From Actinoplanes subtropicus (GTDB lineage: Bacteria > Actinomycetota > Actinomycetes > Mycobacteriales > Micromonosporaceae), in NCBI RefSeq assembly GCF_000721705.1, contig NZ_JOJL01000039.1, positions 147,228 to 211,227 on the forward strand: a stretch of 64,000 nucleotides of DNA, given 5' to 3'. Position 1 is the first letter of the stretch. Each line of letters starts with the position of its first letter. Shown in pieces: positions 1-7,406 of the stretch. The translations under genes and the position numbers were made by a program. Under the pieces are notes generated by a model. That model made no database searches and was not told the origin of the DNA. It was given only the letters and a program-made list of their open reading frames with translations.

Positions 1-668
1 GAGGACGAGGACGAGGAGGAGGACGAGCCGCCGCCGGAGTTGCCACCACCGCCCGAGTTGCCGCCCCCCGAGCTGCCGCCCCCCGAGCTGCCGCCGCCGC
101 TCGACGAGGACGACGTGCCGGTGCCGGAGGAGGAGCTGCCGATCGTGCCGTTGACCGCGGTGACCGTCCCGGCGGCCGGCGCCTTGAGCACCGTGCCGTC
201 GACCCCGGCCTGCGCGTCCGAGACGGTGACCTTGGCCTGCGCGACCGCGTCCTCGGCGCTCGACGTGTCCGACCCGGCGTTCTGCGCGCGGGTGAGCGAG
301 TCCTCCGCGGCGGTCAGGTCGGCCTCGGCGGCGCTGAGGGTCCGCTCGGCGTCGGCCGGATCGACCTTCGCGAGCACCTGACCCTTCTTCACCAGGTCGC
401 CGACCTTGACGTCGATCGCGGTGACCGTTCCCCCGGTCACGAAACTGGCGCTCGCCGTGTTCGCGCTCTCGACGGTCCCGTCCGCGGTCACGGTCTTGGT
501 GACCGTGCCCTGCTGGACGGCGATCGACCGGACCGAGGCGCTGGCGGCCTTGGGGGTGGCCGATCCGGACAGGGTCTCGTACGCCCAGAAGGCGCCCGCG
601 ACGAGGGCGACGACGAGGGCGGCGTTGACCGCCACCGTGGGGCGTCGCAGATTGAAGCGCGCTGGCAT
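1..668 (-). CDS. HlyD/RND-type membrane fusion protein, 3' end outside window
   Basis: This is the N-terminal 222 residues of a periplasmic-adaptor-like (HlyD family) subunit of an export pump, open to the window edge. An N-terminal membrane segment (about residues 12-28) is followed by a biotinyl/lipoyl-like half with the motif KVGDLVKKGQVLAKVDPADA, an alpha-helical hairpin rich in Ala/Glu, and the return strand GTVLKAPAAGTVTAV. The known sequence then becomes an extreme Gly/Ser tract ending in poly-Ser. Such adaptors join an inner-membrane permease to outer components; in Gram-positives they usually pair with MacB-like ABC permeases, which should lie to the left. It is downstream of the sensor kinase (65-bp gap) and is probably regulated by that two-component system. 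Confidence 0.8.
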   Translation of the reverse strand, partial: MPARFNLRRPTVAVNAALVVALVAGAFWAYETLSGSATPKAASASVRSIAVQQGTVTKTVTADGTVESANTASASFVTGGTVTAIDVKVGDLVKKGQVLAKVDPADAERTLSAAEADLTAAEDSLTRAQNAGSDTSSAEDAVAQAKVTVSDAQAGVDGTVLKAPAAGTVTAVNGTIGSSSSGTGTSSSSSGGGSSGGGSSGGGNSGGGGNSGGGSSSSSSSS

Positions 669-713
669 GCCGGACACTGTGTCGGGACGGGCTGGGAGGA
701 TCTTCGCCGGAAC

Positions 714-735
714 CTCGGAGCCAGCTCGGAATCTC
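714..735 (+). promoter_or_regulatory. Tandem 11-bp repeat, candidate response-regulator site
   Basis: Two adjacent 11-bp units, CTCGGAGCCAG and CTCGGAATCTC, sit 46 bp upstream of the adaptor start at 668 and overlap the 3' end of the kinase gene. The unit and the 11-bp spacing match repeats at 3038-3059, 4401-4422 and, inverted, 4448-4468. OmpR/PhoB regulators typically bind direct repeats with this spacing, so assignment to the neighbouring regulator is an inference. Confidence 0.55.
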
Positions 736-2257
736 ACGGCGAGTCACCGGAGGTCGGCAGCAGGACCCGGAAAGTCGCCCCTCCCCCGCGTGGCGCGTCC
801 AGCTCGACCCACCCTCCGTGACCATGGACGATGGCCGCGACGATGGACAGGCCCAGGCCGGAGCCGCCGCCCTTGCCGCGGGTACGGCTGGAGTCGGCGC
901 GGTACAGCCGCTCGAAGACCCGGGGCGCGTGCGCGGGCGGCACCCCGGGCCCGTCGTCGGTCACCTCGAAGACCGCCAGCGGCAGCCCGGGCCGCACGGT
1001 GGCCGGCCCGGACAGCACGGTGGTGGACCGCGGCGGGCGGGCCGGCAGCCGGCCGACCCGCACGGTGACCTGGGCCCGGCTCGGGGTGTGCTGCAGCGCG
1101 TTGGCGACCAGGTTGGTGGCCACCTGGCGCAGGCCGTGCTCGTCGCCGAGCACGGTGGCCGGCTCGAACGTCTCGGTGTCGTCCTCCAGCCCGGCCAGCT
1201 TCACCGGCCGGCCGGGGACCCGGGCGTGCGCGTCCCGGATGGTGTCGGCGGCGATCTCGAGCAGGTCGACCGGGCGCAGCGCCGGCGGCCGCTGCCGGTC
1301 CAGCCGGGCCAGCATCAGCATGTCCTCGACCAGCACGCCCATCCGGCCGGCCTCGCCCTCGATCCGGGTCATCGTCTCGTCCAGCGCCGGGCCGGGCGGG
1401 GCGCCGCCGCGCCGGTACAGCTCGGCGAAGCCGCGGATCGAGGTCAGCGGCGTGCGCAGCTCGTGCGACGCGTCCGCGACGAACTGGCGCAGCCGGCGCT
1501 CGCTGGCGGTCCGGGCGTCGACCTCGGCCTCGATCCGGGTCAGCATCGAGTTCAGCGCGAGCCCGAGCCGGCCGGGCTCGGTGTGCGAATCGGTGTCGGC
1601 GACCCGGCCGGAGAGGTTGCCGGCGGAGATGTCGGCGGCCAGTTTCTCCATGTCGGTGAGCGGGCGCAGGCCGAGCCGCACCACGAACCAGGCGCCGCCG
1701 GCCAGCAGGGCCAGCACCAGCGCGGAGACGCCGGCGTCGATGAGCAGCAGCTGGTCGGTGGTCTGCCGGACCTCGGAGAGGGAGAGCCCGACCACCGCGT
1801 AGCCGCCGGTCGTCGCGGGCATCGCGATCGCGATCACCCGCCAGTCGGATCCGCCGTCGGCCGCCTCGATCGTGTACGGCTGTTTCGCCGCCGCGCGCGA
1901 CCTGACCTCGGTGATCGGCTCGACCGGCGGCCGGGTGCTGTCGGCCGTCGAGCTGTGCTCGGGGTCGAGGACGCCGGACGGGAGGTAGACGTACATGACC
2001 TGCTCGGGGCCGAGCCGGGCCAGCCGGTTGGTGGTGCGCGGGACGTAGTTGAACCCGTGCTCGTCGGCGAACGGCCGGCTCATCCCGCGCAGCTGGTCGT
2101 CGACCCGGCCGAGCAGGTACGTACGGATCAGCACCAGCCCGGCGATGTTGGCGACGACCAGGGCGACCGCAGCGAGCGCGCCGACCACCAGCACGAGGCG
2201 GGCGCGCAGTGTCCAATGGCCCCACCGCCGCGGTCGCCAGCGGAGCCGGGAGCTCAC
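734..2257 (-). CDS. Two-component sensor histidine kinase (EnvZ/BaeS type)
   Basis: This 507-residue membrane kinase partners the upstream OmpR-type regulator. A first membrane helix (about 18-40) is followed by an extracytoplasmic sensor of roughly 120 residues, a second helix (about 160-182), a HAMP linker, and the phospho-acceptor motif DASHELRTPLTSIRGFAEL near residue 266. The ATPase part has an N box (NLVANALQH), a G1 box (DDGPGVPP) and GSGLGLSIV. The GTG start at 2257 is chosen because it overlaps the regulator stop as GTGA, the usual coupling in such pairs; an open frame continues upstream but would run inside the regulator. Ligand is unknown. The genomic partners are two export adaptors and a lipoprotein, suggesting an envelope or export stress role. 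Confidence 0.9.
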   Translation of the reverse strand: MSSRLRWRPRRWGHWTLRARLVLVVGALAAVALVVANIAGLVLIRTYLLGRVDDQLRGMSRPFADEHGFNYVPRTTNRLARLGPEQVMYVYLPSGVLDPEHSSTADSTRPPVEPITEVRSRAAAKQPYTIEAADGGSDWRVIAIAMPATTGGYAVVGLSLSEVRQTTDQLLLIDAGVSALVLALLAGGAWFVVRLGLRPLTDMEKLAADISAGNLSGRVADTDSHTEPGRLGLALNSMLTRIEAEVDARTASERRLRQFVADASHELRTPLTSIRGFAELYRRGGAPPGPALDETMTRIEGEAGRMGVLVEDMLMLARLDRQRPPALRPVDLLEIAADTIRDAHARVPGRPVKLAGLEDDTETFEPATVLGDEHGLRQVATNLVANALQHTPSRAQVTVRVGRLPARPPRSTTVLSGPATVRPGLPLAVFEVTDDGPGVPPAHAPRVFERLYRADSSRTRGKGGGSGLGLSIVAAIVHGHGGWVELDAPRGGGATFRVLLPTSGDSP

Positions 2258-3015
2258 TCCTCGCCGCCGCGTGGGAGCCGCAGGGCGTAGCCGACGCCGC
2301 GGACGGTGTGGATCAGCGGCGGATCGGTCTTGTCGATCTTGCGACGGAGGTAGTAGACGTACGACTCGACGATCCGGCCGTCGCCGCCGAAGTCGTACTT
2401 CCACACCCGGTCCAGGATCTGCGCCTTGCTGACCACCCGGCCCGCGTTGATCAGCAGGTATTTCAGCAGGTTGAACTCGGTCGGCGACAGGTCGATCAGG
2501 CGGCCGGCCCGGCGCACCTCGTGCGCGTCCTCGTCGAGCTCCAGGTCGGCGTAGCGCAGCACGCCGGAATCCGCCGAGGCCGCCTCGCCGGCCAGCTCGG
2601 GCTGGCTGCGCCGCAGGATCGCCCGGATCCGGAGCACGACCTCCTCCAGGCTGAACGGCTTGGTCACATAGTCGTCCGCCCCGGCGGACAGCCCGGAGAT
2701 GCGGTCCTCCACGGCGTCGCGCGCGGTCAGGAACAGCACCGGGACGCGGCTGCCGGTGGCCCGCAGCCGCTTGGCGACGTCGAAACCGTCCAGGTCGGGC
2801 AGCATCACGTCGAGCACCACCAGGTCGGGCTCGAACTCCTCGACCGCGACCAGGGCCCGGTGCCCCGAGTCGACCACCCGCACCTCGAACTCGACCAGCC
2901 GGAGCGTGGCGCTGAGCAGGGCGGAGATATTCGGCTCATCGTCGACGACCAGGACCCGGGCGGCCCGGGCCGGAGCGTCGCCGAGAGCGACCGGGGAACG
3001 GGAATCTGTTAGCAC
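2254..3015 (-). CDS. OmpR-family response regulator
   Basis: This 253-residue DNA-binding regulator has a receiver domain (VLVVDDEPN near residue 21, phospho-acceptor Asp in LVVLDVMLPDLDG, conserved Lys in YVTKPF) and a C-terminal winged helix (LSPTEFNLLKYLLINAGRVVSKAQIL, then the VESYVYYLRRKI recognition helix and VRGVGYALR hairpin; only parts quoted). Start is a GTG with no obvious ribosome site. It is translationally coupled to the kinase through GTGA. Tandem 11-bp repeats lie directly upstream (3038-3059), suggesting autoregulation. The overall architecture resembles TrcR/MprA-like actinobacterial regulators; I do not assign a symbol. Confidence 0.93.
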   Translation of the reverse strand: MLTDSRSPVALGDAPARAARVLVVDDEPNISALLSATLRLVEFEVRVVDSGHRALVAVEEFEPDLVVLDVMLPDLDGFDVAKRLRATGSRVPVLFLTARDAVEDRISGLSAGADDYVTKPFSLEEVVLRIRAILRRSQPELAGEAASADSGVLRYADLELDEDAHEVRRAGRLIDLSPTEFNLLKYLLINAGRVVSKAQILDRVWKYDFGGDGRIVESYVYYLRRKIDKTDPPLIHTVRGVGYALRLPRGGEE

Positions 3016-3037
3016 GTGAAAGGGATATCAACGCTAC

Positions 3038-3059
3038 CTAGGAATTCCCTATGAATTCC
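3038..3059 (+). promoter_or_regulatory. Tandem 11-bp repeat upstream of regulator gene
   Basis: The units CTAGGAATTCC and CTATGAATTCC abut each other, 23 bp before the regulator start codon. They align with the repeats at 714 and 4401 (shared CT..GA.TTCC pattern) and have the same orientation relative to the controlled gene. Probably an autoregulatory operator. Confidence 0.5.
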
Positions 3060-3082
3060 GGGAGAGCGAGCTGTACTCCCCG

Positions 3083-4354
3083 TCACCAAGATCGGGCAAC
3101 CTGATCACCCTCGGTGAGACCGGACGTGATTTCCGTGTACTGGTCGCCGCGCAGGCCCACGCCGACCTTGGTCTGCACGCCGCCCTTGAGCACCGTACCG
3201 GTGTCGCCCTGGACGTTGTGCACCGCCGTGCTCGGCACCCGCAGCACGTCGGCCTTCGAGCCGGTGGTGATCTTCACGTTGGCACTCTGGCCGACCAGCA
3301 GGTCCTTGGGGGCGTCGACGAAGGCGAGCAGCACGCCGTACCGGACCATCGTGCCGTCGCTGGTGCCGGTCGGGTCGACCTGCACGACGGTCGCCTTGAA
3401 GCTCGCCCCCGGGTCGTCGGCCAGGGTGATCGCGCCGCTCTGCTTGACCGCCAGCCGGTCGGCGTCGGCCTCCGGAAAGTCGGCGCTGATCTGCATGTCG
3501 TACACGTCGGCCAGGGTGATGAAGGTCGAGCCGGCGCTGACCTGGCTGCCCACCTTGCCGCTGACGCTGATGATCCGGCCGGAGATCGGCGCGGTGATGG
3601 TGGCGCCGTCCAGCGCCTCCTGGGCCTGCTCCAGGGTGGTGGTCGCCTGGGTGACCCGCTCCTGCGCGCTGAGGATCTGGTCGGTGCCGCCGCCCTGCTG
3701 CCCGCCCTGCCCGCTGCCGGAACCGCTCGAACCGCTCGAGCCGGTGCAGGTGCCTCCGCTCTTGGTGCTGCCGGTCGAGCCGCCCCGGGTCGGGGTGGTG
3801 GTCGGGGCCGCGGTTCTGGTGGTGGTCCTGGTCGGCGAGGCGGTGGCGGTCGCGGAGGCCGAGGGAGACGCGCTCGCCGACGCGCTCGCCGAGGCCGACG
3901 GGGAGGCGGTCGGCGAGGTCCAGGCGGCCGCGACGTTCGTGCCGCAGGTGCTGGTCGTCGTCTTGGCGGCGTTGTTGCGGGCCGTGGTCAGCGCCGTCTC
4001 GGCGTCGTCGAGGGCGCTCTGTGCGTCGTTCACGGCGGTGGTCGCGTCGGTGGCGTCCACCTTGGCGAGGGACTGACCGGCGCCGACCGTCGAGCCGGCC
4101 CGCACCGAGATGCTCTCCACCGTGCCCTTCACCGCGAACGAGAGGCTACGCGTCTGCGCCGGCTGCAACGTGCCCGTGGTCGCCACCTCGGTGGTCACGG
4201 CACCGCGATCGGCGGCCACGGTGGCGGCCGCGGCCGGCTTCACGGTGGCGTCCGCCGTCAGCGCGTGCACCACCCCGTACCCGATCAGCGCGAGCACGAC
4301 GACGGCCGCGGCGACCCAGATCCAGCGCCGACGACCGGCCAGAGCTTCACCCAT
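3083..4354 (-). CDS. HlyD/RND-type membrane fusion protein with Ser/Ala-rich hairpin insert
   Basis: This 423-residue adaptor is paralogous to the truncated one at the left edge. It has one N-terminal membrane helix (RRRWIWVAAAVVVLALIGYG), then a lipoyl-like half (VRAGSTVGAGQSLAKVDATD), a coiled-coil hairpin interrupted by about 80 residues of Ser/Ala/Thr/Gly low complexity with two Cys, a second helix, the return lipoyl strand (ATITAPISGRIISVSGKVG) and a beta-barrel/membrane-proximal domain ending RGDQYTEITSGLTEGDQVA. It is the first gene of a probable minus-strand unit followed by the regulator (67-bp gap). Candidate regulator repeats lie 47 bp upstream. No permease is adjacent, so its pump partner may be supplied from beyond position 1. 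Confidence 0.88.
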   Translation of the reverse strand: MGEALAGRRRWIWVAAAVVVLALIGYGVVHALTADATVKPAAAATVAADRGAVTTEVATTGTLQPAQTRSLSFAVKGTVESISVRAGSTVGAGQSLAKVDATDATTAVNDAQSALDDAETALTTARNNAAKTTTSTCGTNVAAAWTSPTASPSASASASASASPSASATATASPTRTTTRTAAPTTTPTRGGSTGSTKSGGTCTGSSGSSGSGSGQGGQQGGGTDQILSAQERVTQATTTLEQAQEALDGATITAPISGRIISVSGKVGSQVSAGSTFITLADVYDMQISADFPEADADRLAVKQSGAITLADDPGASFKATVVQVDPTGTSDGTMVRYGVLLAFVDAPKDLLVGQSANVKITTGSKADVLRVPSTAVHNVQGDTGTVLKGGVQTKVGVGLRGDQYTEITSGLTEGDQVARSW

Positions 4355-4400
4355 GGGGCGGAAGTGTGCCCAACCGATCTCGCCGCCGGCTCGGTCCCAC

Positions 4401-4468
4401 CTCGGAGTTCCCTCGGAGCTCAGATCTTGCGCACAGCTGCGGCACAGGAGCTCCGAGCGAACTCTGAG
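4401..4468. promoter_or_regulatory. Divergent promoter region with mirrored tandem 11-bp repeats
   Basis: On the left, CTCGGAGTTCC and CTCGGAGCTCA lie in tandem at 4401-4422. On the right, the inverse complement of the same pair (GAGCTCCGAGC then GAACTCTGAG) lies at 4448-4468. Each arm faces one of the divergent genes (adaptor at 4354, lipoprotein at 4541), and the whole forms a roughly 21-bp-arm dyad around 25 bp. The unit matches the repeats at 714 and 3038. Best read as two back-to-back sites for the neighbouring OmpR-type regulator. Confidence 0.6.
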
Positions 4469-4540
4469 GAACCGCCCATGTTCTCCGTAGGTAGGCGAGC
4501 TTGGGTGGGGCGTCCCCTTCTATCGAGGAAAGAGGCCATC

Positions 4541-5119
4541 GTGCGCACAACCAGTTCCCGCACGCCCCGCCGTGCGGCGGCGTTGTTCGTCGCGTCCGCA
4601 GCCGTGCTGCTGGTGGCGGCGTGCGGCGGCAACTCGACCTCCTCGAGCGGCGGCACCGGAACCACGGGCACCGGCAACGGCAGCGGTCGTAACAGCGAAT
4701 TCACGGCGTACGTCGAATGCCTGCAGAAGAACGGGGTGACCATCACGCTGCCGTCGCGCGGGCCGCGTCCCTCCGGCGCCCCCCAGGGTGGCGGGTTCCC
4801 GTCCGGTCAGCCGCGTCCCTCCGGCAGCTTCTCCGGGGGCGGCCGCGGGTTCCCGGGCGGTGGCGGCATGTTCCAGAAGCCGGCCGATGTCGACCAGGCG
4901 ACGTGGGACAAGGCGCAGGCGGCGTGCGCCTCGGTGCGGCCCTCGTTCGGCGGCGGCAACCGTGGCGGCGGGATGAACGCGGCCTACCGCAACTGTCTCA
5001 AGCAGCACGGGGTCACCTCGACCGACGGGAAGCTCGACACCAGCAACGCGACTGTCAAGAAGGCCATGGAGACCTGCAAGGTGCTCCGGCCGCAGCCGAG
5101 CGCCTCGCCCAGCGCCTGA
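4541..5119 (+). CDS. Small secreted lipoprotein with duplicated Cys motif
   Basis: This 192-residue lipoprotein has a signal ending in the lipobox VAAC (Cys28), a Ser/Gly/Thr linker, and two related modules. The first has YVECLQKNGVT followed, after a Pro/Gly-rich stretch, by QAACASVRPSF. The second has YRNCLKQHGVTS followed by METCKVLRPQ. Each module thus has paired Cys about 30-70 residues apart. The GTG start is preceded by a strong GAGGAAAGAGG ribosome site at the proper distance; an ATG at 4480 lacks one. It is divergent from the membrane fusion protein and shares its mirrored operator. Function is not known; the linkage suggests an accessory or sensor protein of the export pump. Confidence 0.82.
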   Translation: MRTTSSRTPRRAAALFVASAAVLLVAACGGNSTSSSGGTGTTGTGNGSGRNSEFTAYVECLQKNGVTITLPSRGPRPSGAPQGGGFPSGQPRPSGSFSGGGRGFPGGGGMFQKPADVDQATWDKAQAACASVRPSFGGGNRGGGMNAAYRNCLKQHGVTSTDGKLDTSNATVKKAMETCKVLRPQPSASPSA

Positions 5120-5124
5120 TCCCC

Positions 5125-5167
5125 CACGCCGTCCCTGCCGCTCCCCCGTCGCGGCACGGACGGCGTG
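5125..5167 (+). terminator. Possible terminator hairpin after the lipoprotein gene
   Basis: CACGCCGTCC (5125-5134) pairs perfectly with GGACGGCGTG (5158-5167), leaving a 23-nt loop, immediately after the lipoprotein stop. There is no U-run, as is common in high-GC actinobacteria. Confidence 0.4.
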
Positions 5168-5270
5168 GAGCCTCCCTGCCGGTCGCGCCGCTCTTCGTCG
5201 CGGTACGGACGGCGCGGCACCTCCCTGCCGGTCGCGCCGCTTTCCGTTGCGGCACGGACGGCGCGGCACC
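5156..5270. repeat. Tandem repeat of about 50 bp, two and a half copies
   Basis: The block CGGACGGCG...CTCCCTGCCGGTCGCGCCG recurs starting at 5156, 5206 and 5255. No reading frame is shared between copies, so this is noncoding repeat DNA downstream of the lipoprotein gene. Confidence 0.7.
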
Positions 5271-5336
5271 GATCCCCGGGCTGCTCGCGACGTGGACCTC
5301 CCCCCGGCGCGCCGCGAGCGGCCCGGCTCTGTCCTC

Positions 5337-5681
5337 AGCGGCGGTCTCGGCACTCAGCCGACTGTCCCGCTGGCCTCGGCACTTAGCGGGGGTCCCGCTG
5401 GCCTCCGCACTCAGCGACGGTCCCGCTGGCCTTGGCGCTCAGCCGCGGTCCCGCTGCCCTCGGCACTCAGCGACGGTCCCGCTGGCTTTGGCGCTCAGCG
5501 GCGGTCCCGCTGGCTTTGGCGCTCAGCGGCGGTCCCGCTGGTCTCGGTCCTCAGCGGCGGTCCCGCTGGTCTCGGTCCTCAGCGGCGGTCCCGCTGGTCT
5601 CGGTCCTCAGCGATGGTCCCGCTGGTCTCGGGGTCAGCGGCGGTCTTGCTGGTCTCGGGGTCAGCGGCGGTCTTGCTGGTT
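5337..5681. repeat. Array of about twelve 28-bp hairpin-forming repeats
   Basis: The unit contains CAGCGGCGGTCCCGCTG, whose ends CAGCGG and CCGCTG are inverted repeats around a 5-nt loop, followed by an 11-nt spacer (GTCTCGGTCCT in the most regular copies). Copies at 5524, 5552, 5580 and 5608 are spaced exactly 28 bp; the left half is more diverged and the last two units are shortened by 2 bp. 28 is not a multiple of three. The right end of the array forms the last codons and stop of the minus-strand gene ending at 5661. Confidence 0.85.
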
Positions 5682-6131
5682 GAGCTGGGCCCAGCGGCCG
5701 GCCAGCTGGCGGCGGCGGCAGGCGACCAGGTGGCTGGCGAGGATGGCCGGCTGGCCGCCGCGGACGCAGGCGTCGGCGCCGGCGGTGAGCACCGCGGCCA
5801 CCTTTTCGGCGGGGGCGTTGTCGTCCACCAGCGCTACCAGCTGGGTGCGGTGTGGGAGCAGCCGGCGGGCCAGCGCGATGTCGCGGACCGCCGAGCCGAC
5901 GAACAGCACCAGCTCGTCGGGGTGGACGTCGTCCAGGTCGGCGGCGGCGCGCACCGACCAGCCGGCCGGCAGGTGCTGGGCGAGACCGGTCACCCGGGCG
6001 GCCGGGCCGAGCACGGCCACCACCGGGTGGTGGCCCGTGGTCGCCGGCAGGTGTGCCGGGTTCAGCGGGAGGCCGGTCGCGGTGGCGCTGAAGTCGCGGG
6101 CACCGACGTTGCGGTTGAGCTGCACAAGCAT
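5661..6131 (-). CDS. Hypothetical protein with receiver-like fold
   Basis: This 156-residue soluble protein has alternating strand/helix segments (HHPVVAVLGPAARVTGLAQ, DELVLFVGSAVRDIALA, TQLVALVDDNAPAEKVAAVL, AGADACVRGG) resembling the second half of a response-regulator receiver, where ALVDD-AP--KV-A-L-AGAD is typical. The usual N-terminal Asp pair and phospho-acceptor Asp are not evident, so phosphorylation is doubtful. No DNA-binding domain follows. The last six residues and stop are supplied by the 28-bp repeat array, so the C-terminus may have been altered by repeat invasion. No operon partner. Confidence 0.6.
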   Translation of the reverse strand: MLVQLNRNVGARDFSATATGLPLNPAHLPATTGHHPVVAVLGPAARVTGLAQHLPAGWSVRAAADLDDVHPDELVLFVGSAVRDIALARRLLPHRTQLVALVDDNAPAEKVAAVLTAGADACVRGGQPAILASHLVACRRRQLAGRWAQLNQQDRR

Positions 6132-6225
6132 GGCGCTTTCCCCCTGGGCTGAGCGGGTCGGGTTCGTTAGTCACCTTCACCATTCGCCTTCAGGCTTTGG
6201 CACCCATGTGCCGTGCCTGTGGGTT

Positions 6226-7029
6226 TCATGTACGCCGTTGATCTTGATCGGCTCGCTGCCACTCGTAGGGGGTGGTCGTCGATACCTTGAGCAGGCCGGA
6301 ACGCTCGAGGATCGGGCGGGAGTACTCGGTGGAGTCGCTGTTGATGAGGGTCTTGCCCATTTGCAGGGCTGAGCGGGCGCGTGCGGCGGTCAAGGCCCGG
6401 TAGATGCCCCGGCCGCGCCACTCGGGGCGGGTTGCGCCGCCCCAGAGGCCGGCGAAGGTTGTTCCTGGGACCGGCTCCAGGCGGCCGGCGCTGATGAAAT
6501 GACCGTTGGCTTCCGCCACCCATAGCTCCATGCCGTCGTTGCGGGACAGGCGGCGGAGGAGGGCGTTTGCCGTGTCGTCGCTGATCGGGTCGCCGAAGAT
6601 CTCGTCGGCCATTGCGCTCATCGCTCGGACGTCTCGCTCCTCGGTTACCGTACGCAGGGTTACGCCGTCGGGGAGCGGTACATCGACGGCTAGTGAGCTT
6701 GCCTCGCCGATCATGATGGATTCCTGGTCGCCTTTGGTGAAGCCGTTTGCCAGCAGGGCGTCGTGCAGGCCGGGGGCGTGGTCGTGGCCTCGGGTTTTCC
6801 ATTCGACTCTGCTGATTTCGGGGGTGGCCTGGTAGTGGGAGAGGGCTTCGGGGACCAGGCGGTCGGGGTCGGCTCCATCCAGGCTGCGGTAGGTGATGAA
6901 ACCGCGGCCGCCGGAGAAGGTTACTAAGCGTAGGGGGCCTAGGCGGGTTACGTCTATGGCGCTCGGGGTTTCGGCGTCGGTGCGTAGTTGGTCGTCGTAG
7001 GCCGCCAGTAGCTGGGCCGCATCCATCAT
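6226..7029 (-). CDS. GNAT-family N-acetyltransferase
   Basis: This 267-residue protein has an N-terminal half of GNAT-like but uncertain fold and a C-terminal acetyl-CoA-binding core. Motif A is WGGATRPEWRGRGIYRALT (RGRGIY pyrophosphate loop) near residue 205, followed by LINSDSTEYSRPILERSGLL, which resembles the terminal strand-helix of the family. The substrate cannot be read from sequence. The start chosen is the ATG at 7029 (tandem ATG at 7026); an open frame extends upstream into the 70-bp repeats but with no ribosome site. Codons carry more A/T at third positions than neighbours, e.g. runs of GGT/GCT/ACC, hinting at a less adapted gene. Confidence 0.85.
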   Translation of the reverse strand: MMDAAQLLAAYDDQLRTDAETPSAIDVTRLGPLRLVTFSGGRGFITYRSLDGADPDRLVPEALSHYQATPEISRVEWKTRGHDHAPGLHDALLANGFTKGDQESIMIGEASSLAVDVPLPDGVTLRTVTEERDVRAMSAMADEIFGDPISDDTANALLRRLSRNDGMELWVAEANGHFISAGRLEPVPGTTFAGLWGGATRPEWRGRGIYRALTAARARSALQMGKTLINSDSTEYSRPILERSGLLKVSTTTPYEWQRADQDQRRT

Positions 7030-7088
7030 GGGTGTCACAATGGGGTGGCGGCGGTCTTGGAAGCAAGCTGATTTGGGGGCCTCCGGTT

Positions 7089-7300
7089 GCGGTCGCGTCG
7101 TGGTTACGGCGCTCGCCATGGCCCGGGGCTGCGTGGTTGCTCTGGATGCCGCCCCTTGCGGTCGCGTCGTGGTTGGGCTGCGTTTGCCATGGCCCGGGGC
7201 TGCACGGTTGCTCTGCGTGCCGCCCGGTGCGGTCGCGTCGTGGTTGGGCTGCGTTTGCCATGGCCCGGGGCTGCGTGGTTGGTCTGGGTGCCGCCCGTTT
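7089..7300. repeat. Three tandem copies of a ~70-bp unit upstream of the acetyltransferase
   Basis: The block GCGGTCGCGTCGTGGTT...CCATGGCCCGGGGCTGC recurs from 7089, 7158 and 7229 (spacing 69 and 71 bp). It fills most of the region between the GNAT gene and the start of the small gene at 7407. Small open frames across it exist in several frames and are not conserved between copies. Confidence 0.75.
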
Positions 7301-7406
7301 CGCGTGGCGGCAATTCTCTCCCATCGGTTTTGGCGGGGCGGAAAATGGCATGATCGAGTGGGTTTTCGCGCTTACCACTGTGGTTGTGGAGGTGGGAAAA
7401 TAATGT

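Noticed and set aside
734..2404. Kinase open frame extending upstream to 2404
   Set aside because: The extra 49 codons overlap the regulator and are antisense-like in composition; the GTGA overlap at 2257 is the usual start for such pairs.
5337..5681. CRISPR array
   Set aside because: Repeats are contiguous 28-bp units without variable spacers, each being a hairpin; no cas genes are present.
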